Shown: positions 53,227 through 61,393 of the stretch, piece after piece
Position numbering within the stretch: the stretch's first letter is position 1
Layout: the number at the start of each line of letters is the position of its first letter
Virus record (IMG/VR): IMGVR_UViG_3300033388_005412
Span: 62,001 to 126,000 of that record
Strand: one strand, 5' to 3'
Length of the DNA: 64,000 nt
From: a virus
The notes under the pieces: generated by a model
Database searches by the model: none
What the model was told of the DNA's origin: nothing
Seen by the model: only the letters and a program-made list of their open reading frames with translations
Made by a program: the position numbers and the translations under genes

Positions 53227-54579
53227 TCATAACACATCGACACTATTATCTTTACTAAAATACTCATCTTCTAATCTTTCCCATGTTGGCCGACGCTCAT
53301 CGTAATCAGCCTTTACAGTACCAACAGAACTAACAAAAGATTGACCGGTTGTTATAATATTTAAATTTTTGGTAACACATATATTTAAACCTTCTATCCT
53401 TTTTTTAACAATATCAACAAAACCCCGACCATAACTAACTGTAAAATCATCCAGTGTCTTAGAAGTCACCGGACCACCTGCAAAATAAACTCTATGAATC
53501 AAATCTAATTTAGTTTTACATTCAACATAATCACGCGCCGCCTGGGGAACCGCGTCATCCTCCCATGCGGTTGTTGCCACACTCAATATATAAGACGAAT
53601 TTTCATATATTAACATTTCTATTTCAGAATCCTTAACTTTTCGTATCAAATCCCCTAAATTAGATCTAATTAATTTAACAGTACTATAATAAGGACTTAT
53701 AGCTGTTTTAAATGTGAATAAATAATCAGAACTGAGAACACCGCTTGCTGATATATCAGTTATTCCACTCTTCAAAACAACATTATATATACTCGATGGG
53801 GCATACTCATCGGCCAATACGCCGGACGGTGCAATTGTCAAAGTTTTTTCACTAACACTATTAATATATGTCTCAGAGTCAACAGGAAAACCAAGCAAAT
53901 CTTCACCTGTTATTAAAACTCTATTAACCAGTGAATCAGGGTCGGGCTCCAAATTAAATACGACTTTTATTTCACTTGTTATAACATTTGTCTCACCATT
54001 TATCGGACTCGTTGACGCAACTTCAAAAACTATCGGTGCATCAGGTGGAAAAATATATTGATCAGGACCCTGCGGTATCGGCGTGATCGTCCCGTCAATA
54101 CCAACTTCAGCTGCAGTTGTGACAATGTGTGAGACCGGCTCACCGGTGCGGCCAAATGTTTCAGCATAAATGCCATCCTCGCCTGTAAAATACGGGCCAT
54201 CAGTGGCGGCATCTCCAACCTGCGCTAGTGGTATTGTTTTATCAACAGTTTCACCAGTTGTAAAATACGATACAAAACTATTATCGTCCCAATTTTCGCC
54301 TAACAGTGTTTTAATTCCACTATCACCACCGACAAGTATTATGCTATATTTAGTATTTTTCTCTAAATAAGCATAGAGCTGAAAAGTAAGAGTTTTTGTC
54401 CCAACAACGTAGTCCGGAACTCCACTGACTATTTCTTCTGTATCTGTTTGAACTAAAATAACAGATGAATCTGTTATTGTTGATCTATCGAGTGCCTCAT
54501 CAAATTTAAAACTGAGAAAAACATTTAAAACAACTCCGGTCGCAAAATTATTGGGAAATGATTCCAGTATCTTTGCCAT
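53227..54579 (-). CDS. Neck protein with Ig-like domains
   Basis: This is a 450-residue protein. It starts with an SbsA/Big_5-like Ig domain (FPNNFATGVVLNVFLSFKFD, ~1-100) and has a second at ~190-290 (TSPINGETNVITSEIKVVF). The C-terminal third (~295-450) is helical (LIRSNLGDLIRKV, ARDYVECKTKLDLI), like head-tail connector proteins. It is unusual to have Ig domains fused to a connector. The Ig domains may decorate the neck, which is inference. Confidence 0.72.
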   Translation of the reverse strand: MAKILESFPNNFATGVVLNVFLSFKFDEALDRSTITDSSVILVQTDTEEIVSGVPDYVVGTKTLTFQLYAYLEKNTKYSIILVGGDSGIKTLLGENWDDNSFVSYFTTGETVDKTIPLAQVGDAATDGPYFTGEDGIYAETFGRTGEPVSHIVTTAAEVGIDGTITPIPQGPDQYIFPPDAPIVFEVASTSPINGETNVITSEIKVVFNLEPDPDSLVNRVLITGEDLLGFPVDSETYINSVSEKTLTIAPSGVLADEYAPSSIYNVVLKSGITDISASGVLSSDYLFTFKTAISPYYSTVKLIRSNLGDLIRKVKDSEIEMLIYENSSYILSVATTAWEDDAVPQAARDYVECKTKLDLIHRVYFAGGPVTSKTLDDFTVSYGRGFVDIVKKRIEGLNICVTKNLNIITTGQSFVSSVGTVKADYDERRPTWERLEDEYFSKDNSVDVL

Positions 54580-54602
54580 CTCACTTTTTTAAAACTCCTA
54601 AA

Positions 54603-55154
54603 TTATTTAACAATAACTTCTTCATCATCCTTTTCATCCTTTTTTGCTACACCAACACGCTGTGTAACAGGAAGAGTGTGAATCTGATCAGTTATTGCGT
54701 CAATAATGCCACCACGAGATTGCGAACTGGGGTTATTGCCACCTCGTTCCAATTCCATAATTCTTTCTAATGTCGGCAAATCTTTAATCGTGCGAATATC
54801 CTGGATTATTAAATCTTCTATGTTTCTGTTTATTACTTTTATATAACGATCATCCTGCTGGTCAATTTTCTTCGGCGCTTTCACTATTGGTTGACGAGAC
54901 ACATCTTTATTTGCTACACCACCATATTTCAATGAAACATCTTTATTTTTCTGATAAACAAACAAAATACCAGCATTTATATTCTTCCGAATAAAAGTAG
55001 CATCCATTTTATCTGTCACAGTAATCCGATCTTGGCCCTTATCAAAAAAACTTAAAGTAAAATCATTTGAGGGATCTATATACATTCCACTCATTTTCGG
55101 ATTTAACACAACTTGACAACCAACTAAAGACTTTTCTTGATCCATCTGATCCAT
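54603..55154 (-). CDS. Head-region protein of unknown function
   Basis: The start ATG 55154 is chosen over a TTG six bases earlier because the AGGAGG site lies ten bases before it, against four for the TTG. The product is 183 residues. The first half looks beta-rich (FTLSFFDKGQDRITVTDK) and the second helical and charged. It lies after the capsid gene and its hairpins. It may be a head decoration or head-tail protein; no family was recognised. Confidence 0.65.
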   Translation of the reverse strand: MDQMDQEKSLVGCQVVLNPKMSGMYIDPSNDFTLSFFDKGQDRITVTDKMDATFIRKNINAGILFVYQKNKDVSLKYGGVANKDVSRQPIVKAPKKIDQQDDRYIKVINRNIEDLIIQDIRTIKDLPTLERIMELERGGNNPSSQSRGGIIDAITDQIHTLPVTQRVGVAKKDEKDDEEVIVK

Positions 55155-55178
55155 ACGCAATAACCCTCCTCAGGATAA

Positions 55179-55204
55179 GGTCGGAGAGGTTTCCCTCTCC
55201 GACC
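55179..55204 (-). terminator. Strong GC-rich hairpin downstream of the capsid gene
   Basis: The minus strand forms an 11-base-pair perfect stem (GGTCGGAGAGG/CCTCTCCGACC) closed by a GAAA tetraloop. It lies about 35 bases after the capsid stop at 55238. No long T run follows, so it may end or slow transcription or protect the capsid message from decay. Confidence 0.7.
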
Positions 55205-55213
55205 AAACATCAA

Positions 55214-55235
55214 TTCCGTTTATTTATTAACGGAA
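55214..55235 (-). other. Second hairpin after the capsid stop
   Basis: A seven-base-pair stem (TTCCGTT/AACGGAA) with an eight-base loop lies three bases after the capsid stop. Together with the GC-rich hairpin it forms a two-hairpin 3' region. Confidence 0.55.
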
Positions 55236-55237
55236 AC

Positions 55238-56476
55238 TTACAGGCCTAAATTCTTCTGCGTGTCCAACGCTGCTAACTGAACCTGGTTCACGTTATCGAA
55301 TATGTAGTTTCTATCAACAACCGCATTTCTACAAACAGCTATACCTTTACCCTGATCGAACACGTTTTCACCATATCTCTCACTGACGTGCACCTGACGG
55401 ACATCTCTCTCAAAAATATCATCCTCATCTGTTTCAGGATTTTGTCTTTGAACAAGAATACCACATCTTTGACTATCAGCCATTATAATATTTGTTAAAG
55501 GTTTCGTGTTTCCCGATCCCGGGACAAACGGCACCAAATGACTCACAAGAACTTTCATCGGAGTCGGTAAATAACTAGGCGGAATATTCCACGTAGAACC
55601 AACCGGCGTAAAAGTCTGCAAATAAGGATCCAATCCACTCAGATCGGTTTCCTTACCTGTTCCTGAATATTTAAGACCTAAACCCTTTGGACTAAAAATT
55701 TCAGGCCAGCCTTTGTTACCAGACCCAAGAGGCATTCTCCTGGTGGCTAACACGGCTCCCTTCATCACTATCTCCCGAAGCTGAGGATCGACCGCAAACA
55801 CTTTCCATGCCAACGGTGACATAAGTAAAGTATCCGGCACAAATCCACGAAGAGCAAGATATGCCCACATGTCAAAAATATCATTAATCGTTGCTGTGCC
55901 ATTCTGAGCACCAGCTATATTTCTGCCAGTAAGTACACCATTTTCACTGTTCGCAGGATCAGCATTATCATAAACGGTTATACCCATTTGATCGATAAGT
56001 CTAACACTCAAACTCTCTTTCAACCTTGCAAGAGCAGCACCAGCAGCACGAAGCCACAGTGTGATAACATCAAACTGATTATCATTTATAGCCTCTTTGG
56101 AAATATTAATCGCACACCCATATTTCGACACTGTTATTGCAACTGTTGACCCAACAGTATCAGTGGCAATTGTGGTTTGCGGATATACATCCCCCTGAGG
56201 GATCTTACCAGCCACAATTGATCCAACCGCACCTATCTCAACCATCTGACCTTCTGGGAGATCTAGACGTGTAAAAAGATTTGGTGTGATCAGCAAATTG
56301 GGCTCTACTGCTTCTATAATTATCCTCTTAACAACCTTAGGAACAAACGGGGCTAAATCCTCGGTTGTAACAAGATCGTTAATTGTTAATCTTGCATCGA
56401 CGTCATCGGCGAATCTACCATTGTTGGTAAAAACATCGTAGACACGACCTAACTTCTGCGTATCTGTTAATTTCAT
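55238..56476 (-). CDS. Major capsid protein (HK97-like)
   Basis: This is a 412-residue protein. The pattern TPNLFTRLDLPEGQ, then VSKYGCAINISKEAIND and LWLRAAGAALARLKE is typical of HK97-fold capsid proteins. Gly-rich loops and a long spine helix are visible. It lies after the protease/scaffold and a capsid-associated gene, the usual order. It has a GGAGG site and a double TATAAATA upstream. The assignment is from sequence pattern and context. Confidence 0.88.
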   Translation of the reverse strand: MKLTDTQKLGRVYDVFTNNGRFADDVDARLTINDLVTTEDLAPFVPKVVKRIIIEAVEPNLLITPNLFTRLDLPEGQMVEIGAVGSIVAGKIPQGDVYPQTTIATDTVGSTVAITVSKYGCAINISKEAINDNQFDVITLWLRAAGAALARLKESLSVRLIDQMGITVYDNADPANSENGVLTGRNIAGAQNGTATINDIFDMWAYLALRGFVPDTLLMSPLAWKVFAVDPQLREIVMKGAVLATRRMPLGSGNKGWPEIFSPKGLGLKYSGTGKETDLSGLDPYLQTFTPVGSTWNIPPSYLPTPMKVLVSHLVPFVPGSGNTKPLTNIIMADSQRCGILVQRQNPETDEDDIFERDVRQVHVSERYGENVFDQGKGIAVCRNAVVDRNYIFDNVNQVQLAALDTQKNLGL

Positions 56477-56486
56477 TGTTACCTCC

Positions 56487-56502
56487 TATTTATATATTTA
56501 TA
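56487..56502 (-). promoter_or_regulatory. Two tandem TATAAATA boxes before the capsid gene
   Basis: The minus strand carries TATAAATATATAAATA, two exact copies of the T4 late promoter core, just before the GGAGG of the capsid gene. If used like T4, transcription would start close to the start codon; the upstream copy leaves more room. An AT-rich leader is the alternative. Confidence 0.4.
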
Positions 56503-56512
56503 CTCTCATCAA

Positions 56513-57583
56513 TTACATCTGTAATTGAATTCTAACATACCCTATTGCACCAGACCGCACAGCTGATAAAATATTACTCTTAGCAGCAGCAGCACCAGAT
56601 GCGACAAGAACATCCCTCGCGAATATATACAATTCGGTAGGAAGACCGGCTGTCTGATTACTAGGAATCATCATACCTTCATATGCCTGAATCGTGGAAC
56701 TTAAATCTTTCGGGAACCTACTATCACAAGATTTAACCACACCAACTGTCTGCGCCGTTCTAGCACCTGTCACAGCGTTACTCTGTGTTTTAAACCGACC
56801 ATACAAATCAGACTGCAGCAATGTACCCGGACGGGCTCCTTCAGCACTTCCATCAAAATAAAAGAAAGCGTTCTTTCTCCAAACAGTAGGATACGCTTTT
56901 CCAACCGTAGCAGGAACAACATCAGCGTCACTACCAAAATCGGCTACTTTATTAGTATCAACATAAGGAATTGTAACAAAACCCTTACACGCCACACCAT
57001 AAATATCATGCTTCTGATAATTAAGATATTGACCCCTTATATCCTGATACACATCCTGATAAACAACACCAACAGGTATATTAGCGGCAAGAACCAAACT
57101 GGAACTCGCTGAGCTTGTCCACCCCGCGTTATTATCATCAAGAACACTATACGGCGTTGTTGACTGCGCGCCACCATTGGCCGGAATCAATAATGCTGTG
57201 ACAGACTCCTGATATCCCCATGGGTTTTCATCAACAGGGACATAAATAAGATCTTTAGCGACTGTTGTCTGATCATTATACACAGGAACGGTACCACTCG
57301 CCGTCGGCGTAGGAATACCATAATCAATTGTTGTCTGATTTGTTATAAGAGACACAATGGTCCCTTTTGTTAACACGACAGCATCCGGATCAGGATTCCT
57401 CGATTCAACACCTCTTGCATCATTCCAAGCAACCGGCAAATACTTATAAGGATAAACAGGTAACCCAGCTGTAACAGCGTTTTGAACATCAAGTGTTCTG
57501 ACGTTAACCAGTCTATCTCCTAAATCAGTAAGCGGTTTTAAAGGAACTCTACGAACCACATCATTAAAATTTAACTTTTCCAT
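56513..57583 (-). CDS. Capsid-associated protein, unknown function
   Basis: This is a 356-residue protein between the protease/scaffold and the major capsid protein. It has an N-terminal helical part (LKPLTDLGDRLVNVRTLDV), beta-rich middle with repeated Val/Thr/Tyr-rich strands, and no enzyme motif. Genes here often code decoration or minor capsid proteins. The sequence did not match a family from memory. Confidence 0.65.
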   Translation of the reverse strand: MEKLNFNDVVRRVPLKPLTDLGDRLVNVRTLDVQNAVTAGLPVYPYKYLPVAWNDARGVESRNPDPDAVVLTKGTIVSLITNQTTIDYGIPTPTASGTVPVYNDQTTVAKDLIYVPVDENPWGYQESVTALLIPANGGAQSTTPYSVLDDNNAGWTSSASSSLVLAANIPVGVVYQDVYQDIRGQYLNYQKHDIYGVACKGFVTIPYVDTNKVADFGSDADVVPATVGKAYPTVWRKNAFFYFDGSAEGARPGTLLQSDLYGRFKTQSNAVTGARTAQTVGVVKSCDSRFPKDLSSTIQAYEGMMIPSNQTAGLPTELYIFARDVLVASGAAAAKSNILSAVRSGAIGYVRIQLQM

Positions 57584-57604
57584 TATTTCCTCCTTTTAAA
57601 CGTT

Positions 57605-58606
57605 TTATTCACCTAAAACAACTCGTTTTATCCAACTTTTTCTATCTTCTTGTTTTTTCTCTTTATCTTTAACGATTTTTTCAAAATTATCAACAACAGG
57701 ATTTTCAATCAGCTCTGATACACCAGATAAATTCAAATCCTTTTTTAAATCATTGATTGAATCAATTAATGACTCCGATGACCGTGTTGCTAATTCATTA
57801 ACTTTTTCTGAATACTTTGCATCTCGCGCTTCCGTACTATCAGCGTCAAGTATATCATTAACATTTGAACGTTTTAACATGATCGACAAATCAATGATCT
57901 TCTCAGCCTGTTTTGCACGAAGATCTTTCATAAGCTCATTTATTTTCGTGTTTGCTTTTTCAAGCTCATTTTTAGATCCATCAGTCATAACAGCATCTTC
58001 AGCGATTTTCTTCTCCAATACGGCTATCTTATCCTTAAGAGCCTTCACATCATCGATCGCATCAGGTGTATTTACGGGTGTATTTACAGGCTCATTTACA
58101 TGTGCACTATTCTCAACTTCATCTTTCTTTTTGGACATCGGGCAATTAAGCGTTTTCGCTCTCCTGCGAACACATGCCGCTATTTTAGCACGAACACCCG
58201 AACTATATTTTTCAACAACTTTCGGCCATTTCAACATAGCTAACGCAACCGCACAATGTTTGCAATCAGGCACCGGAAATGTTTTTCCTGGGCCGCAAAA
58301 AGTTGTTTTCATTTTCTTTCTCGCTTTTGATCCTACCGGAGGAAGTTTTTTATCCTCAACTGTATCATCATAATCTTTATCTTCCGGACCATACCCGATG
58401 GATAAAGAAACAAATGACTCATAATCTTTAGCAAGCTCTTCTGCTTCTTTTTTCTCATCCTCGTTCTTCCAAACATCATCAACTTCATCCCCGCATGTCT
58501 CACATTCGTCCAATTCTTTCAAAGCATCAACTATTAACTTTTCAAAATCCTCGTCAGAAATAGGCTCAGAAACAGATTTAGGAACAGGTTTTGTTTTAAC
58601 TTCCAT
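57605..58606 (-). CDS. Nested scaffold protein from an internal start
   Basis: An ATG at 58606 is in frame with the protease and preceded by AAGGAGG with an eight-base spacer. It would make a 333-residue protein with the coiled coil, the C-rich motif and the acidic region but no protease. The lambda C/Nu3 pair has the same design. The internal start is seen in the sequence; translation is inferred. Confidence 0.8.
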   Translation of the reverse strand: MEVKTKPVPKSVSEPISDEDFEKLIVDALKELDECETCGDEVDDVWKNEDEKKEAEELAKDYESFVSLSIGYGPEDKDYDDTVEDKKLPPVGSKARKKMKTTFCGPGKTFPVPDCKHCAVALAMLKWPKVVEKYSSGVRAKIAACVRRRAKTLNCPMSKKKDEVENSAHVNEPVNTPVNTPDAIDDVKALKDKIAVLEKKIAEDAVMTDGSKNELEKANTKINELMKDLRAKQAEKIIDLSIMLKRSNVNDILDADSTEARDAKYSEKVNELATRSSESLIDSINDLKKDLNLSGVSELIENPVVDNFEKIVKDKEKKQEDRKSWIKRVVLGE

Positions 58607-59389
58607 ATCAACTCCCTCCTTATCAATTATATTATCTTTTATCTTACTCTCCACATTAACATTATCACCCACATTATCCAACTCAATGGAACCGGCCACA
58701 CTATCATCAACAAACTGCATAGAAACAACAGATGCAACATGATCATTACTATAATCAGCAGGACAATTAATAAAAGAAACTTCTTTATAATCCATCTCAC
58801 TAATTATCATACCACATAACTTACCATCATATACTTTACCAATCTGATGATCACAACTCAACGATGCCCCAAAACTACTATAACCAATTGGTTTTTTACA
58901 CACCGAACAAAGCGGCGCATCAACAGGTGAACCTCCGGTGGAAACAGTAAAAAATCTTTGATTTAAAACATCATCGATAGCACTCTTATCAGTGACCAAA
59001 ATCTTCAAACGAATTTTACCACTGGGCGCCCCGCGTAAAACTTCTACATTTTTTTCATCTTTCCCGGCATCGTTCGGAAAATGTGATCTCATTAATGGTA
59101 TAAACGCGGCCTGAACAACACGGCCGATTGCTGTTTTATCCTCAACATGATGAGATAAAACCGGTTTATTATATGGATGCAGCCAGCTGCTCACGGCTTT
59201 GGCCATTCCATCGTGTGAATAAAAATATAAATTATGATTAAAATAGCCGCAATGTGTCGCATCAACTGTAACTTCCAGAAATTTCTTATTTTCAGAATCA
59301 GAAATGTTTATTCTATCTTTTTTTAAACTATCAGTGAATTTAGCAGGTGACCTAACAACTATTTCGTCTTTCAAATACATTCTATTCAT
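57605..59389 (-). CDS. Head maturation protease fused to scaffold
   Basis: This is a 594-residue protein. Residues 40-215 look like a prohead protease: a His pair at H80-H81 (KPVLSHHVEDKTAIGRV), FFTVSTGG with S150 as candidate nucleophile, and a metal knuckle C161-x2-C164...C179-x-H181. Residues ~262-594 are acidic and helical, with a C-rich motif (FCGPGKTFPVPDCKHC) and a coiled coil, as expected for a scaffold. An internal start at M262 probably makes the scaffold alone. It lies between portal and capsid genes, the normal order. The catalytic residues are assigned from pattern. Confidence 0.85.
   Translation of the reverse strand: MNRMYLKDEIVVRSPAKFTDSLKKDRINISDSENKKFLEVTVDATHCGYFNHNLYFYSHDGMAKAVSSWLHPYNKPVLSHHVEDKTAIGRVVQAAFIPLMRSHFPNDAGKDEKNVEVLRGAPSGKIRLKILVTDKSAIDDVLNQRFFTVSTGGSPVDAPLCSVCKKPIGYSSFGASLSCDHQIGKVYDGKLCGMIISEMDYKEVSFINCPADYSNDHVASVVSMQFVDDSVAGSIELDNVGDNVNVESKIKDNIIDKEGVDMEVKTKPVPKSVSEPISDEDFEKLIVDALKELDECETCGDEVDDVWKNEDEKKEAEELAKDYESFVSLSIGYGPEDKDYDDTVEDKKLPPVGSKARKKMKTTFCGPGKTFPVPDCKHCAVALAMLKWPKVVEKYSSGVRAKIAACVRRRAKTLNCPMSKKKDEVENSAHVNEPVNTPVNTPDAIDDVKALKDKIAVLEKKIAEDAVMTDGSKNELEKANTKINELMKDLRAKQAEKIIDLSIMLKRSNVNDILDADSTEARDAKYSEKVNELATRSSESLIDSINDLKKDLNLSGVSELIENPVVDNFEKIVKDKEKKQEDRKSWIKRVVLGE
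58604..58620 (-). promoter_or_regulatory. Internal ribosome binding site for the nested scaffold
   Basis: The minus strand has AGGAGG at 58620-58615, eight bases, then ATG at 58606. It lies inside the protease coding sequence, where such a strong site is not expected by chance. Confidence 0.8.
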
Positions 59390-59458
59390 TATAATATTTC
59401 CTCATATTGCAAAACCCTACCATATCCTATTAATATAGTAGTATCATTTAACATATTT

Positions 59459-61393
59459 TCAACATTTCTCTATATTTTTACGCACAACATCAAGATACCA
59501 ATCCAACAAAATATTTATACGATATCTTTGACTTTCAAATATTGAAACAGCATCACTAATTGTTTTAAACCTCGATAACCTTAACTGTATATCATCAAAA
59601 AAATCATTAATATTCCTAATATTAATATTGTGATAAAATTTTAACTTATCATCTGTTAACTTATCTGTTAAATTATTACCAGATAACAAAGACAATAAAT
59701 TAACAACAATTCCACTCGATTTATCAATAACAGTTTCCCGTGAGGCGCGCAATGAACTCTTATAATCATATTTATTATCATGTTCATATGAATCAATCAT
59801 ATCACTTAAAATTGAATCATACTGATCTAATAACAATGCGTGATATTTCTTTTTTATCTCACTAACAACCGCCCCATTATCTTGAACTATATTAATAGAA
59901 TCACGAATCATCAACTGTTCTCTATCATTCGCCGGTGGCCCTGCTTTCTTTTTCGTACCATATTGATTTTTTGGCTCCTCTGTTTGCGAAATTTTTTTCG
60001 GCGAAACACCAAAAAGTTTCTTAGCTAATGGACCCTGCAAACCCGGCTCATCAACGGATTGCAAAATAGTTCGCGGAAGTGTGACAAGTCTCCAATATGT
60101 TTTCTCACGATCTTTATCGGTAAATGGCTCCCTCCCAATCTCTTCTCTTGCCTCATCTTCAGTTATCATATTTCCCTCAAACATCGCAAGCGTATGAAAT
60201 TCTTTTCTTATTTTATCATCAACATCAATCTCAGGAATATATAACTCAACTTTATTAGCATCATTAAATGAATCAAAACCACCCTCTTCCAACAATTCAT
60301 TTATAATAAATTCATTAACATATACACGAATTCTTTTTTGAAATCTTTTAGCAGCGCCAAGTACAGCCTTATTCAATGCAATAGCAGCCCCACGAGAAGA
60401 CCCGGCCTCACCAAGTGAAATAGCTGATTGACCCAAACCTAAATAAATTCTACTTTTAAAATATTCAAGATAGAGATCGACACGCAAGGCTGATTTGCCT
60501 TCACCAACAGCAACAAGTTTATGCCGCTCAGGTGTGACAAGCATACCGTTAGCAGCCATATTAGCGACAGAAACCTCGGCATCTGTAATCTCATCGGGTT
60601 CAGCGGGAATCTCCTCAGTACCAACACTATAATGAATAAGAGGTATCGCGTGTTGAAAAACTAAAATCTCAACATTCTCCTCCATCCGCCTAAGTGCCCG
60701 AATATCATCAAGAACAGCGACGACAGCGGGTGTTCCAAATAATTTTTCAGGCTGCCGATCAAGCGTTATGTGTATAACATCATCTTTTTTATAAAACTTA
60801 GGCCTATCATATAACAGCTCCTGGTTGTATCCCAATAAAACACCAGTTTCTGAACTAGTAACAGCTTTGATTGCCGGAGTCTCCATCACAAAATAACCGC
60901 CAACCGGTAAAAGTTTTTTGCCATAAAATGTTGTCCTGCGGCGGCCGCCAGATGATGCTTCGGATCTCACTTTAACAACAATGGCATTGTAAAAAAGAAC
61001 AAGCTGTTCCGAGATTTCAGACAACAAAACCTCAGTTGGTGTTTCTGTCACCATTGCAATTTGTTTTAACCTTTTTTTAATATAATGAACTGTTTTCGGA
61101 TTTTTTCCAACTATTTCATATCCGTTTTCCCATATCAACTCACAATATCTATTTCTGGCCCTTCTAAGTATGCTGTCAACATTAAAAGCCTGTTGAATTA
61201 TATCAAAATCATAATCAGGTGAAACAAGATCATAATTCCTAGGTTGAATATACCGTTTTAAAGCAATATAAAGTTTTTTTGTAACAGGTTTTATACGCCT
61301 TTTTATGCGCTTCAAAGGTTCAATGCTATTTTTCACAATTGCATCACCAATAATGCCACTTTTTGATTTTTTGAATAAATTAATTAGTTTCAC
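59459..61393 (-). CDS. Portal protein
   Basis: This is a 644-residue protein with a typical phage portal start (FNVDSILRRARNRYCELIWE, then NGYEIVG), a Gly-rich wing region and long helices (EENVEILVFQHAIPLIHYS). The Ser/Gly-rich LGLGQSAISLGEAGSSRGAA is usual for portals. It forms the dodecameric DNA gate. Its start overlaps the zinc-finger gene stop by four bases. The C-terminus is extended with a helical region. Confidence 0.88.
   Translation of the reverse strand: MKLINLFKKSKSGIIGDAIVKNSIEPLKRIKRRIKPVTKKLYIALKRYIQPRNYDLVSPDYDFDIIQQAFNVDSILRRARNRYCELIWENGYEIVGKNPKTVHYIKKRLKQIAMVTETPTEVLLSEISEQLVLFYNAIVVKVRSEASSGGRRRTTFYGKKLLPVGGYFVMETPAIKAVTSSETGVLLGYNQELLYDRPKFYKKDDVIHITLDRQPEKLFGTPAVVAVLDDIRALRRMEENVEILVFQHAIPLIHYSVGTEEIPAEPDEITDAEVSVANMAANGMLVTPERHKLVAVGEGKSALRVDLYLEYFKSRIYLGLGQSAISLGEAGSSRGAAIALNKAVLGAAKRFQKRIRVYVNEFIINELLEEGGFDSFNDANKVELYIPEIDVDDKIRKEFHTLAMFEGNMITEDEAREEIGREPFTDKDREKTYWRLVTLPRTILQSVDEPGLQGPLAKKLFGVSPKKISQTEEPKNQYGTKKKAGPPANDREQLMIRDSINIVQDNGAVVSEIKKKYHALLLDQYDSILSDMIDSYEHDNKYDYKSSLRASRETVIDKSSGIVVNLLSLLSGNNLTDKLTDDKLKFYHNINIRNINDFFDDIQLRLSRFKTISDAVSIFESQRYRINILLDWYLDVVRKNIEKC

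Noticed and set aside
57753-58373. Plus-strand 206-residue frame in the scaffold region
   Set aside because: It is antisense to the protease/scaffold gene and lacks a ribosome site.
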